From Puniceicoccales bacterium (GTDB lineage Bacteria; Verrucomicrobiota; Verrucomicrobiia; Opitutales; JAIRKQ01): a stretch of DNA of 5,195 bases. Shown in pieces: positions 1 through 4,979 of the stretch. How positions within the stretch are numbered: the stretch's first letter is position 1; every line of letters begins with the position of its first letter. The stretch covers positions 1 to 5,195 of the forward strand of contig JAITET010000090.1 of the NCBI GenBank assembly GCA_031281895.1. The letters are read 5' to 3'. Below the pieces are notes generated by a model. That model had not been told where the DNA came from, ran no database searches, and was given only the letters and a program-made list of their open reading frames with translations. A program made the position numbers and the translations under genes.

Positions 1-53
1 CTGTTTTTTTATTGCTTTTAAGTGCAAAACTTTTTTGATGCAAGAAAGATTGT

Positions 54-137
54 GCTCAGGTGGTGGAATCGGTAGACACGCACGCTTGAGGGGCGTGTAC
101 CTATGGTGTATGGGTTCGAGTCCCGTTCTGAGCACCA
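54..137 (+). tRNA. tRNA-Leu (anticodon GAG)
   Basis: Class II tRNA that folds completely by eye. The acceptor stem pairs GCTCAGG (54-60) with TCTGAGC (127-133), followed by discriminator A134 and an encoded CCA at 135-137. The D-arm carries the usual TGGTGGAATCGGTAGACACG pattern of bacterial leucine tRNAs. The anticodon stem CACGC/GCGTG (81-85/93-97) encloses loop TTGAGGG, placing anticodon GAG at 88-90, which reads CUC/CUU. A long variable arm of about 12 nt (98-109) and a T-arm with loop TTCGAGT follow. It lies 12 bp upstream of tRNA-Pro on the same strand and is probably co-transcribed with it. No convincing promoter is visible in the 53 bp available upstream. Confidence 0.97.
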
Positions 138-149
138 TGTATCGTGTAT

Positions 150-226
150 CGGGGCGTAGTTCAATCTGGTAGAGCGCTTGCTTTGGGAGCAAGTTGTTGT
201 CGGTTCGAGTCCGGCCGCCCCGACCA
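150..226 (+). tRNA. tRNA-Pro (anticodon TGG)
   Basis: Complete 77-nt class I tRNA. The acceptor stem pairs CGGGGCG (150-156) with CGCCCCG (216-222), followed by discriminator A223 and encoded CCA at 224-226. The anticodon stem CTTGC/GCAAG (177-181/189-193) encloses loop TTTGGGA with anticodon TGG at 184-186, which can read most or all proline codons by wobble. The T-stem GTCGG/CCGGC (199-203/211-215) encloses TTCGAGT. It follows tRNA-Leu closely and converges on the atp operon, whose last gene ends at 427. Confidence 0.97.
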
Positions 227-287
227 TAAACATTAGTACAAATCTCAAAATAAAACCGGGGATTTTGCACGACGTTTCCTGTGCCGA

Positions 288-335
288 AGAAGTGTTGGCT
301 GGCTGCATAGGGATAGTGATCGGCGCAACACTTTT
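288..335. repeat. Inverted repeat between tRNA-Pro and atpH
   Basis: The 200-bp gap 227-426 between the convergent tRNA genes and atpH holds no convincing gene. The one structure seen is a perfect 8-bp inverted repeat, AAGTGTTG (290-297) and CAACACTT (326-333), extendable by a G-T and an A-T pair, around a 28-nt interior. It might act as a weak bidirectional transcription end point. However, the loop is long, the stem is AT-rich, and neither strand has a clean T-run after it, so it is not called a terminator. Confidence 0.3.
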
Positions 336-426
336 CCGTTTTCGCTCCCCACAATCCGCTTATTCTGCATATTTGCGCAGCTATTATTGACTTCAATTTG
401 GGTCCCTTGAGATTCGCGTAAATAAA

Positions 427-831
427 TTACCTTGTCCCAATAGATTTTTTGTAGGCATTTAGGGTTCCGGCGATGGAATTTTCGATGACTAGGTCTGCAA
501 TGAATATGCGAATTCCGGCGATGAGATCGTCAATATGTTCGACGGAAACGGATAGCTTTCTTCCCAAAATTTTTTCAAAGTGAGACCGTAGGGATTCCAT
601 GCTAGAACTAGATAAAGTGCCACAGTGTTCAATTTTCATTGATGTTTGAGTGACAAACTTTTCGAGGGCAGCCAAATATGCACATAGTACGGATTTTAGG
701 CCTCTCCCTTCATAAATTTCCTTTAAAACCGTAATTACACCACACACTCTTTCGGCGTCCAACAACGAGTCCTTTCCTAAAGAGAGCTTGACCAATTTGG
801 GCACCAACAACTGTAATCTATGATTTTTCAT
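427..831 (-). CDS. atpH: ATP synthase F1 subunit delta (short form)
   Basis: Delta is the peripheral-stalk cap that ties the b subunits to the top of the F1 alpha/beta hexamer. At 134 aa it is clearly shorter than the usual 175-180 aa. The family signature is plain near the C-terminus: residues 103-124 (LIAGIRIFIADLVIENSIAG followed by TL) match the OSCP/delta consensus L-I-G-G-I-R-I..I-G-D..I-D-S-I..-G-L. The N-terminal helical domain is reduced but keeps a helix-rich pattern (about residues 8-60). The ATG start overlaps the atpF stop by 4 nt (ATGA), which implies translational coupling. It is the last gene of the operon: downstream there is no atpA, only about 200 bp and then the oppositely oriented tRNAs. 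The identification rests on the C-terminal motif plus position after atpF. Confidence 0.9.
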   Translation of the reverse strand: MKNHRLQLLVPKLVKLSLGKDSLLDAERVCGVITVLKEIYEGRGLKSVLCAYLAALEKFVTQTSMKIEHCGTLSSSSMESLRSHFEKILGRKLSVSVEHIDDLIAGIRIFIADLVIENSIAGTLNAYKKSIGTR

Positions 832-1349
832 CGCAAATTTTCCAGCATCAGCGCTTTTTCAGCCGATAGAAGGTATCGGCTTCTTTCCTCGGCAGTCAAT
901 TGTGCAGATAACACGCTTTGAGAAATATCGACCACAAGTGTTCCGATTTCCGATTTGGCATCTTTGAGCATTTTATCATGCTGCAGGGCAATTTCTTTTT
1001 TAGCACTTGATACCATGTTATCCGCCAACTTGCGAGATTCCATCTTTTCTTGCTCCAAAAGAACTTTAGCATTATCTCTAGCTGACTGAACTATTTCCTC
1101 CGCTTCTTTTTTCATGGACGCAATTTTTTCGGCACGTGAGTTTTCAAAGGCGGAAACTTCCTTCTGCATTTTATCGGCATAGACCAGTCCAGACTCTATT
1201 TTTTCACGCCTTTCGGCCATTACATTGATGACACTTTTGAAGCCAAATTTATACAGTAAAAATGTTACAAGCAAAAAATTCAGCGACTGGATAAGCAACA
1301 AATGCCAATCAACGCCGAATTTATTCAAAAGACTACCAACATCAACCAT
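828..1349 (-). CDS. atpF: ATP synthase FO subunit b
   Basis: Subunit b forms the peripheral stalk that holds F1 static against the rotating c-ring. With the ATG at 1349 the protein is 173 aa. It has a short N-terminus, one membrane helix (about residues 15-36, rich in L, F and V after the F-G-V-D-W segment), then a long charged helix from about residue 45 to 150 with the regular K/E/A pattern of the b-dimer coiled coil. The E-R-R-E-K-I-E motif right after the membrane helix is typical of the family. A TTG two codons earlier (1355) could also serve as start, giving 175 aa. ATG is preferred, but neither has a clear Shine-Dalgarno sequence. It lies 54 bp after atpE and overlaps atpH by 4 nt. Confidence 0.93.
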   Translation of the reverse strand: MVDVGSLLNKFGVDWHLLLIQSLNFLLVTFLLYKFGFKSVINVMAERREKIESGLVYADKMQKEVSAFENSRAEKIASMKKEAEEIVQSARDNAKVLLEQEKMESRKLADNMVSSAKKEIALQHDKMLKDAKSEIGTLVVDISQSVLSAQLTAEERSRYLLSAEKALMLENLR

Positions 1350-1403
1350 AGCCAATAATCACACTAAGCCACTATTCACGGACCAATCAAAGGAAATTAG
1401 GCA

Positions 1404-1622
1404 CTATGAAAAAAACAATGCATAGAATGCAATAGCTTCTGCCAAAGCCATGCCAAGAATGGATTGCACTAAAATTTTACCAGAAGCACCCGGATTTCGC
1501 CCTACCACATCAACGGCCTTTGTCCCGATGCAGGTAACTCCTATGGCGGCAGTGGCACAACCAAACGCTTGGACTAATCCTTTGGCGATATCACCGGTCA
1601 ATTCAGCTATTATACTCAACAT
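1404..1622 (-). CDS. atpE: ATP synthase FO subunit c (proteolipid)
   Basis: Subunit c forms the membrane rotor ring that carries the translocated ion. It is 72 aa with two transmembrane helices joined by the polar loop R42-N43-P44, the gamma/epsilon contact site. The essential carboxylate is E62 in LGMALAEAIAFYALF in helix 2. The helix-1 position corresponding to the sodium-ligand glutamine is V, and the residue after E62 is A rather than S/T, so the ring is most likely proton-coupled (inference). The glycine-rich packing motif of helix 1 is partly replaced: G28 and G33 remain, while T24, T30 and T34 stand where glycines are common. The ATG has a good Shine-Dalgarno (AAAGGG, about 6 nt upstream) and follows atpB by 21 bp. 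Confidence 0.96.
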   Translation of the reverse strand: MLSIIAELTGDIAKGLVQAFGCATAAIGVTCIGTKAVDVVGRNPGASGKILVQSILGMALAEAIAFYALFFS

Positions 1623-1643
1623 ATTTTCCCTTTCTTAAAAATT

Positions 1644-2555
1644 TCATCCATGGGCGTGATCTTCCTGATTGCATACTAGCCCAATGTAAACAGATGCTAA
1701 TAGTGTAAAAACAAAAGATTGTATAATTGCAACAAGAAATTCTAAAAAGTAAAACGGCAATGGAATTAGGTAAGCTATATAATTTACAATCGGTATGTTT
1801 TTCAAAACACTGGGAAAGCCATACATGTTGTGCAATAAGTTTTCGCCACCAAAAGTGTTACCAAATAGCCTGAAAGACAATGAAACAATTCTACAGAGAA
1901 TTGAAATACACTCTACCAGTCCAACGGCTAGAAAAAGAACACCCAGTCCTCCATATATTGCCGATGAAATTTCGGATTTTTCAGCCTTGTTTCCGAAAAT
2001 TTCAAAACATACACCCTTTACACCGGTACATCGAATACCAAAATATCCCCAGGCAAAAAAAGATACCAAGGCCAGGGCCAAGGTTGTATTTAAGTCGGAA
2101 TTTGCAGGTCTAAAAAATGGCCTAAATTCACCGTTTACATTGATTCCCACGCTTCCAATACCGGGCAATAGGCCGCAGACATTTTGTAGTAGAATGAAAA
2201 AGAAAATACCGAGCAAGTAGGGGAAAACCATCCGGAATGCTCTATTTCCTATAATTGGTTCGATAATTCCATGTAATCCTTCAATAATAGACTCTATTAT
2301 TGCTTGTCCGGTGGATGGGATGACTTTTACTCCCCCCCGTAGGGTAAATCGCACCAAAAAAATTATTAGCATTGAAATTATCCATGTTAGGATAATGGAG
2401 TCCGTTATGACGAACTTACCGATTGCAAACACCACCGCCGGCGAAGAACTAACACCTTCCCCATGGCCCGCACAACATGCTACATTTGGTAATAGCACAA
2501 AACCCGTAAGGACCAGCACCAATCTAGCAAAACAACTTTTTAACGTTCTAATCAC
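1644..2555 (-). CDS. atpB: ATP synthase FO subunit a
   Basis: Subunit a is the membrane stator that provides the two half-channels for proton flow past the c-ring. The 303-aa protein has the full family layout with about five to six membrane helices. R229 in SLSFRLFGN is the essential arginine (E. coli R210), E215 sits 14 residues before it and E238 nine after it, as in E. coli (E196, E219), and Q279 lies in the last-helix motif IIQSFVF. The RPANSDLNTTLALAL segment (149-163) is the conserved P-x-x-D-L-N-x-T motif. Residues 1-29 look like a cleavable or extra leader (K/R, hydrophobic stretch, A-C-C-A), a form I associate with Verrucomicrobia. The start codon is GTG; AGGGAAG lies about 13 nt upstream, rather far. 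It is first in atpB-E-F-H, with no atpI before it. Confidence 0.95.
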   Translation of the reverse strand: MIRTLKSCFARLVLVLTGFVLLPNVACCAGHGEGVSSSPAVVFAIGKFVITDSIILTWIISMLIIFLVRFTLRGGVKVIPSTGQAIIESIIEGLHGIIEPIIGNRAFRMVFPYLLGIFFFILLQNVCGLLPGIGSVGINVNGEFRPFFRPANSDLNTTLALALVSFFAWGYFGIRCTGVKGVCFEIFGNKAEKSEISSAIYGGLGVLFLAVGLVECISILCRIVSLSFRLFGNTFGGENLLHNMYGFPSVLKNIPIVNYIAYLIPLPFYFLEFLVAIIQSFVFTLLASVYIGLVCNQEDHAHG

Positions 2556-2596
2556 CGATAACCAATGTCTTCCCTATGAAAAACATTTTTCCCAAA

Positions 2597-2626
2597 ATTG
2601 CAATCCAATACGAATTTTCAGTTCAA
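2597..2626 (-). promoter_or_regulatory. Possible atp operon promoter
   Basis: Read on the - strand, TTGAAC (2621-2626) and TGCAAT (2597-2602) are separated by 18 bp, each matching the sigma-70 consensus at four of six positions, with about 35 nt of leader before the atpB GTG. This is the best candidate found in the 169-bp gap 2556-2724, but the match is weak. The same gap contains a perfect 10-bp palindrome, GCATGCATGC at 2667-2676, of unknown role, and no gene. Confidence 0.25.
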
Positions 2627-2724
2627 ATATCTAGGGTACGTTTACCGTGCAATTGTGTATTTGCGTGCATGCATGCCCAATAGGTTGCAACGTGGCTGGG
2701 TCTGGATATAAAAACGAAATTTAG

Positions 2725-3633
2725 CTATAGGGTCGCAATGCAAAGGTCTAGACATTTTTTCCATTCATCAAGTGCAGTCTTAACTACTTGAACTTGTGGA
2801 TCGTTTCTCCATTCTTCCAATTGTGTTTGTAAATAGTTCCACCGGATGGAGTGGGCACCAAAGAAACCGTCCCGAATAATTTTATCGGTTGCATTAAAAA
2901 TTTGATTGACTGCAAAATTAAACACCACCCGGACTTCATCGTTTTCCATACAATTTATTTCATAAGTAACCGCTTGCTGTTTTCCCTGAAGCTCTCGCCT
3001 AAGTATAGGGTTTAAATTTTTCAATTGCCTGATCGTTTCTTGCGATTGCCTGATTGTTTCTTGCGATTGTTCGATTACTTCTTGCGATTGCCTGATTGTT
3101 TCTTGCGATTGTTCGATTACTTCTTGCGATTGCTCGATTATTTCTTCCGCCGCCGTGAGCTTCTGTGTGAGTTTCTGTTTATCTACTTCAGATCCTCCAG
3201 TTATCACCGTTAGTATGCGATAGAATAGCCTGAATGGCTGAGTAATAATCATCCATGCTATAACAGGGATAGCCTTGAGCGTGAATTTTTCATTGGCCGC
3301 ACAATATTCCCTGAGTACGGGTATTATCACAAAAATAAGAACAAGGGATATTGTGATGACAGGGTGTGCGACGGCCAATGACCATGTGAATTTACAAAAA
3401 TCGACCACCTTGCCTGCCAAAAACTTAACAAGCAGAATTGCAAAATGACTAGCTTGTTTCACGACCTCCCCTAACGTTCTAGCATTCCTACCACTAATAT
3501 CCTTGGAAATAGGGTAACCCGCTTGAGTTAAATAAGTTCCTAGGACAGAGCTTATTGTATTCCATCTCCCAATTACCGATTCAGCTAATTTGGCTCCCCA
3601 ACCTATTGTTTGATTCTGATTTACACCATCCAT
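2725..3633 (-). CDS. Unknown two-TM, coiled-coil protein, paralogue 1
   Basis: I do not recognise this 302-aa family. Visible parts, in order: a polar N-terminus (1-60) without a signal peptide; an amphipathic segment (about 62-80); hydrophobic segment 1 (about 86-106, LAVAHPVI to FVIIPV); a short linker REYCAANE; hydrophobic segment 2 (about 121-146, ending ILTVITGG); a coiled coil made of heptads I-E/R-Q-S-Q-E-V/T (166-200, plus a degenerate sixth at 201-207); and a C-terminal domain ending CLDLCIATL. The two hydrophobic segments with a short link suggest a membrane hairpin, with the coiled coil and C-terminus on the same side as the N-terminus. It is paralogous to the gene at 4022-4867, roughly 50% identical overall and far higher in the hydrophobic core. 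The ATG at 3633 matches the start of the paralogue; the ribosome site is a weak GAGAAGAG. Confidence 0.85.
   Translation of the reverse strand: MDGVNQNQTIGWGAKLAESVIGRWNTISSVLGTYLTQAGYPISKDISGRNARTLGEVVKQASHFAILLVKFLAGKVVDFCKFTWSLAVAHPVITISLVLIFVIIPVLREYCAANEKFTLKAIPVIAWMIITQPFRLFYRILTVITGGSEVDKQKLTQKLTAAEEIIEQSQEVIEQSQETIRQSQEVIEQSQETIRQSQETIRQLKNLNPILRRELQGKQQAVTYEINCMENDEVRVVFNFAVNQIFNATDKIIRDGFFGAHSIRWNYLQTQLEEWRNDPQVQVVKTALDEWKKCLDLCIATL
3024..3149. repeat. 21-bp minisatellite coding for heptad repeats
   Basis: Six tandem 21-bp units start at 3024, 3045, 3066, 3087, 3108 and 3129 and encode the coiled-coil heptads of the first paralogue. Units 2 and 4 are identical and units 3 and 5 are identical, so 3045-3086 and 3087-3128 form a perfect 42-bp direct duplication. 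The last unit is the most degenerate. The unit length is a multiple of three, so gain or loss keeps the reading frame. Confidence 0.95.
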
Positions 3634-3662
3634 ACTCTTCTCTTTTTTGCTATTTATATATT

Positions 3663-3691
3663 TTTATGTTTTAAAAACCTCCCAAAGTCAA
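3663..3691 (-). promoter_or_regulatory. Promoter of paralogue 1
   Basis: On the - strand, TTGACT (3686-3691) and CATAAA (3663-3668) are separated by 17 bp, a good sigma-70-like pair (5/6 and 4/6). Predicted transcription would start near 3656 and leave a leader of roughly 23 nt containing the weak ribosome site before the ATG at 3633. It lies in the 112-bp gap between this gene and the divergent malQ remnant. Confidence 0.5.
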
Positions 3692-3700
3692 GTATTTTTA

Positions 3701-3712
3701 TGAAAATTTTCA
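3701..3712. promoter_or_regulatory. Palindrome TGAAAATTTTCA, possible operator
   Basis: Perfect 12-bp palindrome placed about 10 bp upstream of the -35 hexamer of paralogue 1. A longer version of the same palindrome occurs in the otherwise poorly conserved promoter region of paralogue 2 (4901-4916). The shared sequence suggests a binding site, but AT-rich palindromes arise easily by chance. Confidence 0.35.
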
Positions 3713-3745
3713 CTTCTTCTCCTCTATAAGAAAAGGATTAAGAAT

Positions 3746-4021
3746 ATGACCATGGCGATTTGGTCGTGGTTGAATGAAAGGGGATGTGGCTTTTTAAGTT
3801 CCCTGCCAAATGGGCACGGAATTGGATATTTTGGCAAATAGTCCTAGGATTTTATTAGATTTTTAGCAGCATCCGGAATGAAATATTGGCAGCTGTGCCC
3901 ATTAAATCCGACGAGCTATGGAGATTCCCCCTACCAAAGCCCATCCGCCTTTGCGGGCAATCTCTATTCCATCGATTTGCAAAGCCTCGTCGGGAAAGAA
4001 TTACGGCACCGGAGGATTTAG
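3746..4021 (+). pseudogene. malQ: Truncated malQ 5' fragment (4-alpha-glucanotransferase)
   Basis: From the ATG at 3746 this strand encodes the N-terminus of a GH77 4-alpha-glucanotransferase, nearly identical to the gene starting at 4980: MTMAIWSWLNERGCG, then SSLPNGHGIG, then KYWQLCPLNPTSYGDSPYQS and SAFAGNLYSIDLQSLVGK. It is broken three ways. TAG codons stand at 3839-3841 and 3845-3847; a 9-nt in-frame deletion after 3790 removes three residues around the conserved FLHISSLP segment; and homology ends after about 90 codons, where the 3' end of paralogue 2 begins. A full enzyme is about 500 aa or more. Over the 72-codon overlap plus upstream bases I count about ten substitutions relative to the intact copy. 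The ribosome site AAAGGATT is retained. Confidence 0.9.
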
Positions 4022-4867
4022 CTATAGGGTCGCAATGCAAAGGTCTAGACATTCTTTCCATTCATCAAGTGCATTCTTGACTGCTGTAACTTGTGGATCC
4101 CTTAACTCTGTCAACATTTCTTGTAAATAGTTCCACTGGACGGTGCAATCGTCGGAGCGAGGGTCCTGATCATTAAAAATGTCACTGGTGAACACAAATA
4201 ATCTACCGATTGTATATTCAAGTACTGTTTTTATATCGTTATTCCCCACCCCATTAACCGCATCACTAACCGCTTTCTGTTTTCCCCTAAGCTTTGTCAG
4301 AAGCTCGGGTTTTAATGACTTTAATTGCCCGATTGTTTTTTGCGATTGTTCGATTACTTCTCGCGATTCCTCGATTTCATGTTGTGCTTTTGCTAATCTC
4401 TGTCCAGCCCTTAACCTATCCACTTCAGTTCCCCCCGTTATCACCGTTAGTATGCGATAGACCAACCTGAATGGCCGAGTAATAATCATCCATGTCAACA
4501 CCAGGGGAGTCTTGAGCGAGAGCCTTTCGTTGGCTGCACAATATTCCCTGAATACGGGTATTATTACAAAAACAAGCGCAAAGGCTGTGGCAATAACTGG
4601 ATGCGCAACGGCCAGCGACCATGCAGATTTGCCAAAAACAAGAACCTCGCCTGCCAGAAGTTTAGCAATAGGCATTGCAAAATGGCCAGCCTGTTTTGCA
4701 CACTCCTCTACCGTGCTAGCGTTCCTATCAGCAATATTCGTGAGATTAATGCCTCTTTGATTTAAAATATTTCCTACTTTAGGTTTTATGAGGGTATTCC
4801 ATATGTTAGTTACCGATTTACTAATGTTTGCCCCGTAATTTGTTACTTGGTTTGCTACTTCTGTCAT
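4022..4867 (-). CDS. Unknown two-TM, coiled-coil protein, paralogue 2
   Basis: This 281-aa protein belongs to the same unrecognised family as the gene at 2725-3633. It has the same order of parts: a polar N-terminus without signal peptide (1-59), hydrophobic segment 1 (about 85-105), linker REYCAANE, hydrophobic segment 2 (about 120-143, then TVITGG), a short coiled coil of three heptads (165-185) and the C-terminal end CLDLCIATL. The core blocks SLAVAHPVI, FVIIPV and YRILTVITGG are identical to paralogue 1, while the first 50 residues share only scattered positions. The frame stays open upstream to 5080, but the ATG at 4867 is chosen: it aligns with the paralogue's start, has AAGGA about 6 nt upstream, and the upstream extension would be antisense to malQ. 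Expression appears monocistronic. Confidence 0.87.
   Translation of the reverse strand: MTEVANQVTNYGANISKSVTNIWNTLIKPKVGNILNQRGINLTNIADRNASTVEECAKQAGHFAMPIAKLLAGEVLVFGKSAWSLAVAHPVIATAFALVFVIIPVFREYCAANERLSLKTPLVLTWMIITRPFRLVYRILTVITGGTEVDRLRAGQRLAKAQHEIEESREVIEQSQKTIGQLKSLKPELLTKLRGKQKAVSDAVNGVGNNDIKTVLEYTIGRLFVFTSDIFNDQDPRSDDCTVQWNYLQEMLTELRDPQVTAVKNALDEWKECLDLCIATL
4324..4386. repeat. Shorter heptad-coding 21-bp repeat array
   Basis: Three diverged 21-bp units (from 4324, 4345 and 4366) correspond to the six-unit array at 3024-3149 and encode three heptads of paralogue 2. The three missing units account exactly for the 63-bp length difference between the two duplicated genes. Confidence 0.85.
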
Positions 4868-4889
4868 GTTTTTCCTTTTTTGACTACGG

Positions 4890-4917
4890 AGTATGAATTG
4901 TGTGAAAATTTTCACAA
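4890..4917 (-). promoter_or_regulatory. Possible promoter of paralogue 2 with overlapping palindrome
   Basis: On the - strand, TTGTGA (4912-4917) and CATACT (4890-4895) are 16 bp apart, each 4/6 to consensus, with a predicted start near 4883 and AAGGA before the ATG at 4867. A perfect 16-bp palindrome, TGTGAAAATTTTCACA (4901-4916), covers the spacer and most of the -35 hexamer. If it binds a regulator, repression of this promoter would be the simple outcome. The 12-bp core of this palindrome also lies upstream of paralogue 1. Confidence 0.35.
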
Positions 4918-4979
4918 AAGTAAACAATTTTGCAAAATTTTTAAAATTTATTGTTTTCCATCCGAAAAGGATTAAAAAT

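Larger units (their letters stand above)
2719..4016. repeat. Tandem duplication, left unit
   Basis: This segment recurs at 4016 onward. The homology begins at a shared ATTTAG just after (in gene direction) the stop codon of each paralogue, and the first stretch of more than 35 bp is identical. It runs through the paralogous gene, the 112-bp divergent intergenic region and the 5' part of malQ. The offset is 1297 bp at the gene 3' end and 1234 bp upstream of the genes. The 63-bp change equals three 21-bp heptad repeats, and other indels in the genes cancel out. The right boundary lies where the malQ remnant meets the 3' end of the second paralogue. Confidence 0.9.

Noticed and set aside
18..308. 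96-codon open frame on the - strand across both tRNA genes
   Set aside because: It is antisense to two complete tRNAs; the G-A-A-G-L-E-P-type translation is a familiar artefact of reverse-strand reading through tRNA genes.
288..335. Rho-independent terminator for the atp operon
   Set aside because: The stem is only 8-10 bp around a 28-nt interior and there is no following T-run on the - strand; kept only as an inverted repeat.
178..390. 70-codon + strand frame starting inside tRNA-Pro
   Set aside because: It begins within the tRNA anticodon region, has no ribosome site, and the translation shows no family-like motif.
1795..2220. 141-codon + strand frame inside atpB, and other + strand frames at 1225-1425, 1450-1638 and 2311-2634
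   Set aside because: They are antisense shadows of the well-supported atp genes, and their composition is not protein-like.
3024..3149. CRISPR-like appearance of regularly repeated short units
   Set aside because: The 21-bp units are contiguous without spacers and lie in frame inside a gene coding for a coiled coil.
3025..3213. 62-codon + strand frame rich in F-L-R-L
   Set aside because: It is the reverse reading of the heptad repeat array in paralogue 1.
3855..4080. Short frames on both strands (68 aa on -, 64 and 70 aa on +) around the malQ remnant
   Set aside because: The region is explained by the malQ frame with stops; these are other frames of the same DNA or cross into paralogue 2.
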